Assembly (NCBI RefSeq): GCF_024355225.1 | Contig: NZ_VCNH01000008.1 | Span: 1,922,001 to 1,986,000 of the forward strand | Length of the DNA: 64,000 bases | Reading direction: 5' to 3' | Source of the DNA: Roseovarius sp. M141 | Lineage (GTDB): Bacteria; Pseudomonadota; Alphaproteobacteria; Rhodobacterales; Rhodobacteraceae | Shown: one piece after another, positions 16,032 to 25,760 of the stretch | How the letters are laid out: each line of letters begins with the position of its first letter | How positions within the stretch are numbered: position 1 is the stretch's first letter | Notes under the pieces: model-generated | Databases searched by the model: none | Seen by the model: the letters and a program-made list of their open reading frames with translations, nothing else | What the model was told of the DNA's origin: nothing | Made by a program: the position numbers and the translations under genes

Positions 16032-16787
16032 ATGTTCGGAATTGAAATCATGGATGCGGGCCTCATTCCTGCGATGGTCGTGGCGCTTTTTGCGGGCACG
16101 TTGTCGTTTCTCAGCCCGTGTGTGCTGCCCATTGTGCCGCCCTATCTGGCCTATATGAGCGGTGTGACCTTGCAGGATCTGTCGCAGCAGGGCGGCGCTT
16201 CGCGGCGGCGCGCAATCGTGCCTGCATTGTTTTTCGTGCTGGGGCTGTCGACGATCTTCCTGCTGCTGGGGGCTGCGGCATCGGCGCTGGGTCTGGCGTT
16301 TCTGCAATACCAATCGACGCTCAATTCGATCGCGGGTGTGCTGGTGATGGTCTTTGGCCTGCATTTTCTGGGCATCCTGCGTATCGGATTTATGGACCGC
16401 GAAATGAGGATGGACGCAGGCGACAGGGGCGGCAGCGCGTTTGGTGCCTATGTCCTGGGCCTTGCCTTCGCGTTCGGCTGGACGCCCTGCATCGGCCCGC
16501 AACTGGGCGCGATCCTGTCACTGGCCGCGAGCGAAGCATCGGTCACCCGCGGCACGGCGCTGTTGGCGGTCTATGCCATCGGGCTGGGTGTGCCGTTCAT
16601 TCTGGTGGCCGCATTCCTGCCGCGCCTGACCGGGTTCATGGGCTGGATGAAACGGCACATGGACCGGATCGAAAGGATCATGGGCCTCTTGCTGTGGACC
16701 ATTGGCCTGATGATGCTGACGGGCGGCTTTTCGGCCTTTGCCTTCTGGCTGCTTGAGACGTTTCCCGGCCTTGCAGTTCTGGGCTGA
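16032..16787 (+). CDS. ccdA: cytochrome c biogenesis protein CcdA
   Basis: 251-residue inner-membrane protein with about six transmembrane helices. CcdA carries electrons from cytoplasmic thioredoxin to periplasmic thiol proteins used in cytochrome c maturation. The two redox cysteines are in the mirrored motifs FLSPCVLPIVPPYLAYMSG (helix 1) and GWTPCIGPQLGAIL (helix 4). Length is normal for short CcdA rather than full DsbD. The start MFGIEIMDAG matches the family; ATG 16050 is an alternative with a better-placed GGAA. Confidence 0.93.
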   Translation: MFGIEIMDAGLIPAMVVALFAGTLSFLSPCVLPIVPPYLAYMSGVTLQDLSQQGGASRRRAIVPALFFVLGLSTIFLLLGAAASALGLAFLQYQSTLNSIAGVLVMVFGLHFLGILRIGFMDREMRMDAGDRGGSAFGAYVLGLAFAFGWTPCIGPQLGAILSLAASEASVTRGTALLAVYAIGLGVPFILVAAFLPRLTGFMGWMKRHMDRIERIMGLLLWTIGLMMLTGGFSAFAFWLLETFPGLAVLG

Positions 16788-16880
16788 GGCAGGCGTGTCG
16801 ACGCGCGGCGTTGCGGCCTTACTCTGGCCCCGTTCATCGACTAGCGTGGCGGGGCACAGGGTAGTCTCGGGCGCGTCTCT

Positions 16881-18140
16881 ATGAACATCAAACAAGGCAG
16901 CACATCCGCCGATACCCGACCCGCGTTTGCGCGGCGGGTCTTTTACATTCCCGGCTACGATCCCATCCACCCGCGCCGCTACCGCGAGCTATACCGCAAG
17001 GAGGGCGCGGCGCAGGCCGACATTTCGGGCTATGGGCTGACCCTGAACGCGCGCAGCGGCAAGGGGCGCTATGGCTGGCAGGTGGCGGCACGGATGGACG
17101 GCGCCGAAATCGCAAGCGAGGTCGATGTGATGGTCTGGTCCGACATCGTGCGCGATTCCATGAGCCAGACGATCGCTGCCACCTATCTGCAACTGGTCCG
17201 CACCGCATGGGTCTATATCGCCAGCGGCGCGCTGCTGCGCCTGATGCGCCTGCGCAAGGGGCCGGTGATTGCCGCGCTCTATCCTGTGGGGTTCCTGCTG
17301 GTGCAGGCGGCGCTGGCCATCGCGCTGGCCTATGGTGTCTGCCGGGCGGTCTCATGGGCTTGGGGTGCGGCGCTGCCTTATGACGCGTTGGGGGACGTTA
17401 TCGGCGCGGCGCTGGGGATCGGGGCCGGATACGCCCTGCTGCGCTGGTTCAAGAAGCGCGATGGCAAATTTTACGCCTATTACCTGATGCACGATTACGC
17501 CTATTCGGCCCGCTATCGCGGTGCCAACCCGCCCGCGCTTGAGGCGCGGATGGCCGAATTTGCGGACGACATCGCCGCCGCCCTGACCGGGGACGCCGAC
17601 GAGGTTCTGGTTGTCGGCCATTCCTCGGGCGCGCATCTGGCGGTGTCGATCCTGGCAGACCTCATCCGCGGCGGGCGCGTTCCGCCCGGTGGTCCGGCGC
17701 TGTCATTCCTGTCGCTGGGGCAGGTGGTGCCGATGGTGTCGTTCCTGCCCGATGCCCACCGTCTGCGCGCCGATCTGGCCTATCTGTCGCACTCAGGCGC
17801 GCTGACCTGGGTCGATGTGACGGCGCCGGGCGATGGCTGCGCCTTTGCGCTGTGCGATCCGGTCGCCGTCAGCGGGGTTGCCCCGCCGGGCAAACGATGG
17901 CCGCTGGTGATCTCGGCGGCGTTCACGCAGACTCTTACCCCCGAACGCTGGCGCGCGTTGCGATGGAAGTTCTTTCGCCTGCATTTCCAGTATCTCTGCG
18001 CGTTCGACCGGCCGGGCGATTACGACTATTTCCGCATCACGGCCGGGCCGATGACGCTGGGCCAGCGCTATGACGGCCGCGCGCCCTCGGCCAGCCGGAT
18101 AGAGCGGCCAGTGAACAAATTCACCGGAATGGCGCCGTGA
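16881..18140 (+). CDS. alpha/beta-hydrolase-like membrane protein
   Basis: 419-residue protein of unknown substrate. A first strand with VFYIPGYDPIHPRRY resembles the oxyanion region of alpha/beta hydrolases. Two or three hydrophobic segments lie at about residues 129-155 and 168-190. The nucleophile elbow GHSSG (246-250, Ser248) follows a VLVVGHSS strand typical of esterases. The stop codon overlaps the ATG of the cytochrome P450 gene (TGATG style), implying coupled translation and a joint pathway, perhaps hydrolysis and oxidation of a lipid or ester. No characterised homologue comes to mind. Confidence 0.75.
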   Translation: MNIKQGSTSADTRPAFARRVFYIPGYDPIHPRRYRELYRKEGAAQADISGYGLTLNARSGKGRYGWQVAARMDGAEIASEVDVMVWSDIVRDSMSQTIAATYLQLVRTAWVYIASGALLRLMRLRKGPVIAALYPVGFLLVQAALAIALAYGVCRAVSWAWGAALPYDALGDVIGAALGIGAGYALLRWFKKRDGKFYAYYLMHDYAYSARYRGANPPALEARMAEFADDIAAALTGDADEVLVVGHSSGAHLAVSILADLIRGGRVPPGGPALSFLSLGQVVPMVSFLPDAHRLRADLAYLSHSGALTWVDVTAPGDGCAFALCDPVAVSGVAPPGKRWPLVISAAFTQTLTPERWRALRWKFFRLHFQYLCAFDRPGDYDYFRITAGPMTLGQRYDGRAPSASRIERPVNKFTGMAP

Positions 18141-19510
18141 TGCTGCCGCCCAAACCCCCGTCACGGCCCGGGCGCGTATCACTTTGGCGCTATCTACGAC
18201 TGTTTCGCGCCGATATTCTGTCAGCGCAGCCCGCGCGCCTTTACCGTGCGTGGATGGCCGAGTTTCGCACGCCGTTCTTTCGGTCCTACCTGTGCAATCA
18301 GCCCGATCTTGTGGATCTGGTCCTGAAGGGACGGCCCGATGATTTTCCCAAATCAAACCGCGTGCGGGAGGGGCTGACACCGCTGCTGGGCAATTCGGTT
18401 TTCGTCACCAATGGCGAAACGTGGAAGCGCCAGAGGCGCATCATTGATCCCGCGTTCGAGGGCGGGCGCCTGCGGCATGTTTTCCCGGCGATGCGCGACG
18501 CGGGGCAGGGCGCGGTGCAGCGGCTGGGCCAGCGAGCAGAGGGCACCGCGCAGGATATCGAGAGCGAGGCAAGCCATGCCGCCGCTGACGTGATTTTCCG
18601 CACGCTTTTCTCGATCCCGATCGAAAACGAGGTCGCCGCCCGCGTGTTCAGCGAATTCCGCGAGCATCAGCGCACGCAGCCTGTCGTCAACCTTGCCGCG
18701 CTGATCCCGCTGCCGGGGTGGATGCCACGCTTTCACCGTCGCCGTGCGCGGCGCACGGCTTGGGTGATCCGCGACCTCATCCGGCAACTAACGATCGAAC
18801 GCATGGCCCGGATCGAGGCCGGGACCGCCCCGGACGATCTGGCGACCAAGATCATGACGACGGTCGACCCGCAGACCGGCGAGAGGTTCGATACCGAGGA
18901 AATGGTGGATCAGGTCGCCATCTTCTTTCTTGCCGGGCACGAAACCAGCGCCTCGGCGCTGGCTTGGGCGCTGTATCTGTTGGCGCTTTACCCTGAGTGG
19001 CAGAGCCGCGTGGCGGCAGAGGCGCAGGCGGGTTTTGGCGATACCGCGCCGGAATTCTCGCACATGAGCAAGCTGCCCCTGACGCGCGATGTATTTCGCG
19101 AGACCCTGCGCCTATATCCCCCAGTGCCGATGATGGTGCGGCAGGCACGCTGCCCCGAGGATTTTCGCGATCGCAGCATTTCACCCGGCGCGCAGATCGT
19201 GCTCAGCCCATGGCACCTGCACCGGCACGAGCGGATTTGGGACAATCCCGACGGGTTCGACCCCGCGCGCTATGGCACCGAAGAGGGCCGCAAATGCCTG
19301 CGCGAGGCGTTCATTCCCTTCTCGGCGGGGCAGCGGGTCTGCCCCGGTGCGGGGTTTGCGATGATCGAGGGGCCGCTGCTGCTGGCGATGTTGGTGCGTA
19401 AATACCGGTTCGAGACGGTGGCAGAGCGCCCCGCCATGCCCGTCGCGCATCTGACGGTGCGCGGCAAGGACGGTATCTGGCTAAAAATCGCGCCGCGCGA
19501 AGGTGTTTAA
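18140..19510 (+). CDS. cytochrome P450
   Basis: 456-residue heme-thiolate monooxygenase. All family motifs are visible: I-helix AGHETSASALAW for oxygen activation, ExxR in FRETLRLYPPVP, the PERF-like region DPARYG, and the heme ligand Cys401 in FSAGQRVCPGAGFAM. No membrane anchor, so probably soluble, depending on a separate ferredoxin/reductase not seen nearby. The sequence style (LLGNSVFVTNGETWKRQRR, C-terminal fatty-acid-type P450 look) resembles CYP groups acting on fatty acids or hydrocarbons; the substrate is not determinable. Start ATG 18140 overlaps the stop of the hydrolase gene. Confidence 0.94.
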   Translation: MLPPKPPSRPGRVSLWRYLRLFRADILSAQPARLYRAWMAEFRTPFFRSYLCNQPDLVDLVLKGRPDDFPKSNRVREGLTPLLGNSVFVTNGETWKRQRRIIDPAFEGGRLRHVFPAMRDAGQGAVQRLGQRAEGTAQDIESEASHAAADVIFRTLFSIPIENEVAARVFSEFREHQRTQPVVNLAALIPLPGWMPRFHRRRARRTAWVIRDLIRQLTIERMARIEAGTAPDDLATKIMTTVDPQTGERFDTEEMVDQVAIFFLAGHETSASALAWALYLLALYPEWQSRVAAEAQAGFGDTAPEFSHMSKLPLTRDVFRETLRLYPPVPMMVRQARCPEDFRDRSISPGAQIVLSPWHLHRHERIWDNPDGFDPARYGTEEGRKCLREAFIPFSAGQRVCPGAGFAMIEGPLLLAMLVRKYRFETVAERPAMPVAHLTVRGKDGIWLKIAPREGV

Positions 19511-19610
19511 GATGTTTAGCGTGTAGCAAGGGCGGCAGATTTGTCTGGAGATGCCCGAGCGCTGAACGCGGCTGCGCAGATCCGTATCGGCCATGATGAT
19601 CCCCGTCGAT

Positions 19611-20393
19611 TCAGTTCATGTACCAACCGTGGCTGACGACCAGCGACTGGCCGGTGAGCGCATTGGAGGGAAAAGCGGCAAAGACATGCGCGACTTCGGC
19701 GACATCTTCGATCGTGGTGAATTCCTGATCGACGGTCTCGCCCAGCATGACCTTGTTCACGACCTCCTCTTCGGAAATGCCCAGATCCTTGGCCTGCTCG
19801 GGAATTTGCTTTTCCACCAGCGGCGTCTTGACGAAGCCGGGGCAGATCACGTTGGCGCGCACCCCGTGTGCAGCGCCTTCTTTTGAGATAACGCGCGCGA
19901 GGCCGAGCAGGCCGTGCTTGGCCGTCACATAGGCCGACTTCAGCGGCGACGCCTCTTTGGAATGGACCGAGCCCATGAAGATGATCGCGCCTGACCCGGC
20001 CTTGTACATATGCGGCAGGCAGGCTTTGGTCGTGAGGAAAGCGCCGTCGAGATGGATCGAAAGCAGTTTCTTCCACTCGGCAAACGGGAATTCCTGCAAC
20101 GGATGCACGATCTGAATGCCGGCGTTCGAGACGAGAACGTCGATCTTGCCCCATGCCTTGATGACCGCCTCAACGCCATTGTTGACCTGGCCTTCGTCGG
20201 TGACGTTCATCTCAATTGCCATCGCCTTGCCCGGTCCCTTGGCCGTCAATGCGTCCGCCGCCTTTTGCGCGGCATCCAGTTTCAGATCGGCGATGACGAC
20301 ATTGGCGCCATCGGCGATGAAACGCTCGGCGATGCCGTGGCCAATGCCGCTGGCGGCGCCGGTGATGATGCAGACTTTGTCCTTGAGATTCAT
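19611..20393 (-). CDS. bdhA: 3-hydroxybutyrate dehydrogenase
   Basis: 260-residue short-chain dehydrogenase that interconverts 3-hydroxybutyrate and acetoacetate with NAD. The nucleotide-binding [10 protein letters not shown] is at residues 12-21, the NAG motif in [14 protein letters not shown], and the catalytic Ser...Tyr-x-x-x-Lys in [10 protein letters not shown] and [11 protein letters not shown]. The substrate-pocket sequence ([29 protein letters not shown]) is typical of BDH. Last gene of a minus-strand operon with acetoacetate decarboxylase and a patatin-like protein, which fits use of polyhydroxybutyrate-derived units. Confidence 0.94.
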   Translation of the reverse strand: MNLKDKVCIITGAASGIGHGIAERFIADGANVVIADLKLDAAQKAADALTAKGPGKAMAIEMNVTDEGQVNNGVEAVIKAWGKIDVLVSNAGIQIVHPLQEFPFAEWKKLLSIHLDGAFLTTKACLPHMYKAGSGAIIFMGSVHSKEASPLKSAYVTAKHGLLGLARVISKEGAAHGVRANVICPGFVKTPLVEKQIPEQAKDLGISEEEVVNKVMLGETVDQEFTTIEDVAEVAHVFAAFPSNALTGQSLVVSHGWYMN

Positions 20394-20480
20394 TTGTCAG
20401 ATTCCTTTGATGAAGTGGGGCGCCTCAACCGCATCGCGCGCAGGTTCTGCCCGCCCAATGGCCCATCCTGTCCACGGCGT

Positions 20481-21233
20481 TCATCGCTGCGGCCCGTCTG
20501 CCAGATAGTCATGGACAACCTCGCCCAGTCCCAGCGTCAGGTCGGTCAGCAGATGGACCGCCGATATCACCTCGCGCACCGGCAGATCCGCGACCGGCGC
20601 CAGCGCGTGGGAATGAAGCTCCAGCCCGGCCGGACCGTCCCAGGCGCCTTTCAAGGTGATGTCCGTGGTGTAATAGCGGACCAGTTCGCAGATGCGCGGT
20701 GTGCAGTCGACATGGGGGATGATCTTGAGCAGGAAGCTGGGCGCGGCAAGTGATTTCAGTACCTTATCGTGATCCAGCGTGCGGTGCTTGTAGCCCATCG
20801 TGCCTGTCGCCACCCGGACAGACCCGACATCGAGCGTGCCCACCAGCGTATCCTTTTCGACGCGCAGCGAGGGATCGGCCAGTTTCTTGGGGAAACCCCA
20901 TATCTCGCGGCCACCCGCGATAGGGGCCTCATCGTTGAGGAACATCGCATGGACATAGCCGCCGGGCACGCCGTCCAGTGTGACGGGAATAACCTGCCCG
21001 CTTTCGGTATAGTCACCGAAACCGGTGGAATCGGGCATCCGGATGAATTCGTATTTGACGATAGGCTCGGGGATCTCCAGCGGCTTCGGAACGACCCGTC
21101 GCAGCGCATCCATGTCAGTGCGATAGGTGATTGTCAGAAATTCGCGATTTATGAAACGGTATGGCCCCCGCGGGTAGGAGGGGCTGGTCAGCGGCATCGC
21201 GAACGCCTGTTCGCGGATTTGATCGTGGTTCAT
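20481..21233 (-). CDS. adc: acetoacetate decarboxylase
   Basis: 250-residue enzyme converting acetoacetate to acetone and CO2 through a Schiff base. The lysine pair is Lys116-Lys117 in [13 protein letters not shown], the family's active-site signature; [16 protein letters not shown] carries conserved acidic and Arg residues of the pocket. Full length for the family. It lies 12 bases after the patatin gene stop and 87 bases before bdhA, so the three are probably one transcript handling 3-hydroxybutyrate/acetoacetate. Confidence 0.94.
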   Translation of the reverse strand: MNHDQIREQAFAMPLTSPSYPRGPYRFINREFLTITYRTDMDALRRVVPKPLEIPEPIVKYEFIRMPDSTGFGDYTESGQVIPVTLDGVPGGYVHAMFLNDEAPIAGGREIWGFPKKLADPSLRVEKDTLVGTLDVGSVRVATGTMGYKHRTLDHDKVLKSLAAPSFLLKIIPHVDCTPRICELVRYYTTDITLKGAWDGPAGLELHSHALAPVADLPVREVISAVHLLTDLTLGLGEVVHDYLADGPQR

Positions 21234-21245
21234 CGCGTTCTTCCT

Positions 21246-22352
21246 TCAGTCATCCGTCGCGCCAAGGTCAAAGACCTGAAGCCCATCCTTGCCAATCAGG
21301 CGGGATTTCCATGATTTGTGCAAAAGCGTGCGCTGCACATCCTGAGTGCCCGCCGCCCAATGCGCGGACATCGACAGCCGCGAAAACTCGTAATCCTTGG
21401 AGTTGCCCTCGAACCCCTCCTTGCGGTGGATCAGATGCGCCAGCGTCACGGGACATTCCGGGCCGGTGGCAAGCAAGAGCGCAAGGTCGGGATCCGACTG
21501 CAACTCCTTTGGAAGCTTCGCGGCAAGCCGCTGGGCAGCGGAGCGGATGTCATGCAATTGCCGGTATCTGTCCGTCGTCAGACGCGTCCGGCTGGAGAAT
21601 TGTATATCTTTTTCGCGCTGTTGCACGTCCGCCAGATCGGCGGGGATTTCGCCGTGGGCATCGAACAGGTCGATTTGAAAGATGCAAAGGGGATCGGGGC
21701 CCGCGTTCTCCATCACATATTGCAAGGGGGTGTTGGAAACCAGACCGCCATCCCAATAGAAACGCCCATCGATTTCGACCGGCGGAAAACCCGGCGGCAA
21801 CGCGCCGCTGGCCATGATGTGGCGTGCGTCGATGCGAATCTTCCGGTTGTCGAAATAGGCAAAATTTCCCGTTTCGATGTCGACGGCACCGACGCTGAGA
21901 CGTGGCCCCTTGTCATTCAGATAGTCGAAATCGACCAACGCACCCAAAGTCTCTTCCAGGGGCGACGTGTCATAAACGCTGAGCGCCGGTGCCTGGCCGA
22001 AGGGCCAGAAGGCTGTAGGAAGCCGCGGTCTGAAAAACCCCGGCACGCCATAGGACATGGTGGTCGCAGCCGCGAATTCGGCAAAGGCGTGGCGGGATTT
22101 CGGCCCATCCATCCAAGGGGAGAAGGCAATGGCAGAACTGACTTTTTCCCAGAAACCTTCTAGCTTTTCGACTCTGTTCTCGGGGGGATTGCCGCAGATG
22201 ATCGCAGCGTTGATTGAGCCGATCGATATGCCCGCGACCCATTGCGGATTGAACCCATGCTCAAAGAGCGTCTGGAATGCGCCAGCCTGATATGCGCCCA
22301 GTGCACCGCCACCTTGCAGCACCAGCACGTTCTGTTCAGATTTTGGCATCAT
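21246..22352 (-). CDS. patatin-like phospholipase with DUF3734-type C terminus
   Basis: 368-residue serine hydrolase of the patatin family. The oxyanion glycine loop LQGGGALGAYQAG, nucleophile elbow GISIGSINAA with the catalytic Ser, and the dyad Asp in WDGGLVSNTPLQYV are all present. A C-terminal part of about 130 residues (LFDAHGEIPADLADVQQREK onward) is the extension often annotated DUF3734. First gene of the operon with adc and bdhA; the association suggests a role in polyhydroxybutyrate or lipid breakdown. AAGGAAAC precedes the tandem ATG codons at 22352/22349. Confidence 0.9.
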   Translation of the reverse strand: MMPKSEQNVLVLQGGGALGAYQAGAFQTLFEHGFNPQWVAGISIGSINAAIICGNPPENRVEKLEGFWEKVSSAIAFSPWMDGPKSRHAFAEFAAATTMSYGVPGFFRPRLPTAFWPFGQAPALSVYDTSPLEETLGALVDFDYLNDKGPRLSVGAVDIETGNFAYFDNRKIRIDARHIMASGALPPGFPPVEIDGRFYWDGGLVSNTPLQYVMENAGPDPLCIFQIDLFDAHGEIPADLADVQQREKDIQFSSRTRLTTDRYRQLHDIRSAAQRLAAKLPKELQSDPDLALLLATGPECPVTLAHLIHRKEGFEGNSKDYEFSRLSMSAHWAAGTQDVQRTLLHKSWKSRLIGKDGLQVFDLGATDD

Positions 22353-22756
22353 CCGTTTCCTTCATGCAACAGGGATAAATTGCGAGGAAGATAGGGAGAG
22401 GGGTGCACGCGCCCTTTGCCCTGAGTTTACAAGCATGACAGATCTGGCTGTTCAGTCCACTCTCAATGTGGGCTCATCATCGCCGCGCAGTGCCAAGTTG
22501 CGCGTCAAAGTCGACTCTGGTTGTCTCGCTTTTCACATATTGCATTCCGCGGTGTCTTTTGGCCAGTTTTACGGTCTTGGGCCGACATGCCCCGGTGACG
22601 TGACTTATCTTTCACGCACATCGTTGTTTTCACGGCTCGCGTTGACCCTTGCTCGTGAACATCACCTTCTGTTCAAATCCTGACTGCTGTAGAAATGCCC
22701 CGCGAGCAACGGGATATCTACGCGCGTAATGCGATTGGTATCGTGCCTATAATGTG
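22353..22756. other. non-coding stretch upstream of the patatin operon
   Basis: About 400 bases with no credible gene and fewer G/C than the neighbours. It presumably holds the promoter of the patatin-adc-bdhA operon (minus strand). It borders the IS5 remnant and may contain unrecognisable parts of the same element. Confidence 0.4.
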
Positions 22757-22981
22757 AACCGGTATCGAGAAGAGCGTGAAAACAAGAAGATAACTCCGTG
22801 CAGCCCCGCGCGGAAGCGCCGCAAAAGCCCGGTCTCGCCCGCTATCGCCAACGCAATAAGATCGAAAACACTTTCGCCTGCCTGAAAGGCCGACGTCGGA
22901 TCGCAACCCGCTACGGACCGCTGCGCGAAAGTGTTCCTCGCAGCCTGTGCGCTCGTCGCTGACGTCATGATCTGGCCATGA
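22757..22981 (+). pseudogene. decayed C-terminal remnant of an IS5-family transposase
   Basis: Three overlapping frames read in series as the end of an IS5-type DDE transposase: ITPCSPARKRRKSPV (from about 22790), then ARYRQRNKIENTFACLKGRR and IATRYGP in another frame (from about 22834), then CAKVFLAACALVADVMIWP and a stop at 22979-22981. Intact relatives read RHKIENMFGRLKDWRRIATRYDRCA in one frame. Two frameshifts and loss of the N-terminal two thirds show it is dead. No terminal inverted repeats were identified. Confidence 0.8.
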
Positions 22982-23077
22982 GCCTTGACCCTGGTCACGC
23001 AATTGGAACTTTACTTGATGATGTATGGTTTGGTAACCGATGAACAGTCGAGCCGCCCAAACGAGGATCATGACCCA

Positions 23078-23743
23078 ATGTTGACCAGACGCCACTTCGT
23101 AATTTCCGCTGCGGCCTTGTTTTCGGCCCCGATTTCTGGCGCGGCATGGGCCGGTCCAACATCGGACAGAACGAAATGGTCGAAATGGGATGCTCAGGTA
23201 ACACCTGCGAATTATAATCCTGCGACGTCGAACCCCTGGGGTTTCGCCCCACGTTTCCTGCCGCAACGTGTCGAGGCGAATGACGGGCTGAGACCTGGCG
23301 ATATTCATGTCGATGCTGTAGCGAGATACCTTTATCACATTCGCGGCGACGGCACCGCGATGCGGTATGGCGTCGCCATCGCGCGCGGAGACCTTTACGA
23401 GCCGGGAAACTACACGATCCGCCGGAAGGCCAAATGGCCGACATGGACGCCGACCCCGGCCATGATCAAGCGTGATCCCGGTATTTATGCCCAGCACGCC
23501 GATGGCATGAATGCCGGCCCCAACAACCCGCTGGGATCGCGCGCATTTTACCTTTATGTCGGCAACAGGGACACTTATCTGCGTATTCACGGTTCGCCAC
23601 AGCCGCGCTCGATCGGGGGGCGGGCCAGTTCGGGATGTGTGCGCATGGTCATGGCGCATATCAACGACCTATACGGACAGGTCGCGACCGGGTCGACGGC
23701 CCACCTGTATCCTCCCGAGGATCGGCTTGCGGCGCGAAGCTGA
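23078..23743 (+). CDS. exported L,D-transpeptidase (YkuD domain)
   Basis: 221-residue envelope enzyme that makes 3-3 cross-links in peptidoglycan or attaches proteins to it. A Tat-like or Sec signal (MLTRRHFVISAAALFSAPIS, with a twin Arg) is followed by the YkuD domain. The catalytic segment LRIHGSPQPRSIG, then SSGCVRM with the nucleophile Cys, matches HxxxxxSxGCxR. I chose the ATG at 23078, preceded by GAGG, because it begins the signal peptide; an upstream ATG in frame lies in the IS5 remnant. Its promoter region may be made partly of the transposon tail. Confidence 0.92.
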   Translation: MLTRRHFVISAAALFSAPISGAAWAGPTSDRTKWSKWDAQVTPANYNPATSNPWGFAPRFLPQRVEANDGLRPGDIHVDAVARYLYHIRGDGTAMRYGVAIARGDLYEPGNYTIRRKAKWPTWTPTPAMIKRDPGIYAQHADGMNAGPNNPLGSRAFYLYVGNRDTYLRIHGSPQPRSIGGRASSGCVRMVMAHINDLYGQVATGSTAHLYPPEDRLAARS

Positions 23744-23800
23744 GATTAGCCCTGACTGGCGCGCGCCCGGCAAATGCCGGGCGCTGGTTTTCTGGTGCGG

Positions 23801-24091
23801 TCAGCTTGCCGCGGAGGCGTCCGCAGGTTGCAAGCAGATGGGCCGCCCTTCGACGGACCTAAGCGGCAGGAATGTCGTCTCGACAGGTCCGGCGTAGCGA
23901 TAGATGTAGCACTTGGTCGTGGGATCAATTCGCACAGCCGTCAGATCCTGATACGGCGCGGCAAGCGCTAGCACGCCCTCGGGTAGATCCTTGATGAATT
24001 GACCGGACGGAGCATTGCTCCCCCCCTCAAAATCCTCACAAGCCGCGAGAAGCAACGGCGTGCACGCCAACAACCATGCAAATTTTTTCAT
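23801..24091 (-). CDS. small putative lipoprotein
   Basis: 96 residues. MKKFAWLLACTPLLLAACED is a lipoprotein signal with the lipobox LLAAC, so Cys18 is the probable lipidated residue. The mature part contains two further cysteines (TTKCYIYRY and RPICLQP) that could form a disulfide in the periplasm. The repeated look of KCYIYRYAGPVETTFLPLRS suggests a small beta-rich domain. Convergent with the L,D-transpeptidase gene. No function recognised. Confidence 0.8.
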   Translation of the reverse strand: MKKFAWLLACTPLLLAACEDFEGGSNAPSGQFIKDLPEGVLALAAPYQDLTAVRIDPTTKCYIYRYAGPVETTFLPLRSVEGRPICLQPADASAAS

Positions 24092-24338
24092 AAACGGTAT
24101 CCCTTCAAGTTGATGCAGAATGGTCGATTCTGCCCCGGAGAACCAGCGCTTACTGCGATTTAAGTGCGCGCCTGTGCCTGCTTTCTCTTTCAGCCACGGC
24201 CCGCGCGTCACGTGGTTCGGGCGGGTATTGTGCCGGTGTGAAAATCAGCGCTCCTGAAAACGGACGGTCCATCGCCTTTCCCTGATTGGGGATCGCGGGC
24301 TATCGCAACGACGTCGGGGCAACCGCGCCCTGATGGTG

Positions 24339-25646
24339 TCAGATCTGGCCGATCTTCAGCCGTGTGATACGGTTATCCTTGCGCGCCACGACCTCGAACC
24401 TGAAGCCGTGGAAATTGAACACCTGATTGACCTTGGGAATCATCTGGGCCTCGTGAATGACCAGCCCGGCGATGGTGTTGGCGGCATCGTCGGGCAGGGA
24501 CCAGTCGGTGGCACGGTTCAGATCGCGGATCGTCATTGCGCCATCAACAAGGTACTGATTGTCTTCGCTGCGGCGGATGGGGTGTTCGGCGTCGGTGTCG
24601 AACTCGTCCGTGATCTCGCCCACGATCTCCTCCAGGATATCCTCCAGCGTGATCAGACCCTGAAGCGAGCCGTATTCGTCCACGACCAGCGCAAAATGCG
24701 TGCGCATACGCAGAAACTGGCGCATCTGGTCGTCCAGCGTTGTGGTTTCGGGAACAAAGTAAGGCTTCATAACCACTGTCGTGATATCGAAATTGCGCCA
24801 CGCGCTGGCGCTGCCGCCCTCGCCGAGGGCCAGTTTGTGCATGGCGCGCAGCAGATCCTTGGAATGGACGACGCCGATGATATTGTCGGGATCGCCGACG
24901 TAGACGGGCAGTCGGGTGTGGGGTGATTTCAGGCACTGATCCAGGATCGCCCCCGGTTCGAGCCCGGCGTCGATCATCTCGATCTGGCTGCGGTGGCGCA
25001 TGATTTCCTCGACGGCGCGTTCGCCCAGATCCAGCGCGCCCAGGATCCGGTCGCGGTCTTCCTTTTCGACGACGCCCTCGGAATGGCCCAGGTACAGCGC
25101 GCCGGCGATTTCCTCGCGCACGGCCAGAACATTGCTGTCGGGGTCGGTGCGTACGCCGAACAGGCGCAGGATCAGCCGAACAAAGATGCGCACCGCCGAC
25201 ACAACCGGCGAGAACAGGCGAATGACAACGGTGATGGCCGGGGCCACGCGGCTGGCGGCGACCTCGGCATTGGTGATGGCGTAGGTTTTGGGCAGCACCT
25301 CGGCAAATATGAGGACCAGCAGCGTCATCACCAGCGTGGCCAGTGCCACGCCCGAATCTCCCATGAGCCGGGTGAAAAGCGCCGTGGCCAGCGACGTCGC
25401 CAGAATGTTGACCAGATTGTTGCCCAGCAGGACCGACCCGATCAGCGTCTCGTTGTCCTCGGTGATGGCCAGCGCCCGCTCGGCGCCCTTGTCGCCCTTG
25501 TCGGCACGCGCACGCAGCTTGCCGCGCGAGGCGGCGGTCAGGGCTGTCTCGCTTCCCGAGAAAAGACCGGACAGGACAAGCAGCGTCAGGATGGCACCCC
25601 CGGTCAACCAGAATGCCATGTCGAAAATCGGGGCTGTCGCGTCCAT
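24339..25646 (-). CDS. CNNM/CorC-type membrane protein with CBS pair (hemolysin family)
   Basis: 435 residues. An N-terminal CNNM (DUF21) membrane domain of four helices (TGGAILTLLVLSGLFSGSET near residue 14; signature FSGSETALTAASRGKL) is followed by a CBS pair (THTRLPVYVGDPDNIIGVVH and the region with FALVVDEYGSLQGLITLED) and a C-terminal CorC_HlyC domain. Proteins of this type are linked to magnesium/cobalt efflux; the hemolysin name is historical. Full length. About 115 bases downstream of xerD, same strand. Confidence 0.9.
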   Translation of the reverse strand: MDATAPIFDMAFWLTGGAILTLLVLSGLFSGSETALTAASRGKLRARADKGDKGAERALAITEDNETLIGSVLLGNNLVNILATSLATALFTRLMGDSGVALATLVMTLLVLIFAEVLPKTYAITNAEVAASRVAPAITVVIRLFSPVVSAVRIFVRLILRLFGVRTDPDSNVLAVREEIAGALYLGHSEGVVEKEDRDRILGALDLGERAVEEIMRHRSQIEMIDAGLEPGAILDQCLKSPHTRLPVYVGDPDNIIGVVHSKDLLRAMHKLALGEGGSASAWRNFDITTVVMKPYFVPETTTLDDQMRQFLRMRTHFALVVDEYGSLQGLITLEDILEEIVGEITDEFDTDAEHPIRRSEDNQYLVDGAMTIRDLNRATDWSLPDDAANTIAGLVIHEAQMIPKVNQVFNFHGFRFEVVARKDNRITRLKIGQI

Positions 25647-25760
25647 CGGGTCCTGTGTCCTTTTATACCAACGGAGTTATGGGGTGCGCGGCGCGGGCGA
25701 TCAAGGGATGATGACCGGTGCGGCGGTGTGGCGTGGTCCATGGTCGCGACGCGGAGCGGG

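Noticed and set aside
22435..22683. Plus-strand frame of 82 codons
   Set aside because: No ribosome binding site, no similarity, in A/T-richer intergenic DNA beside an IS remnant.
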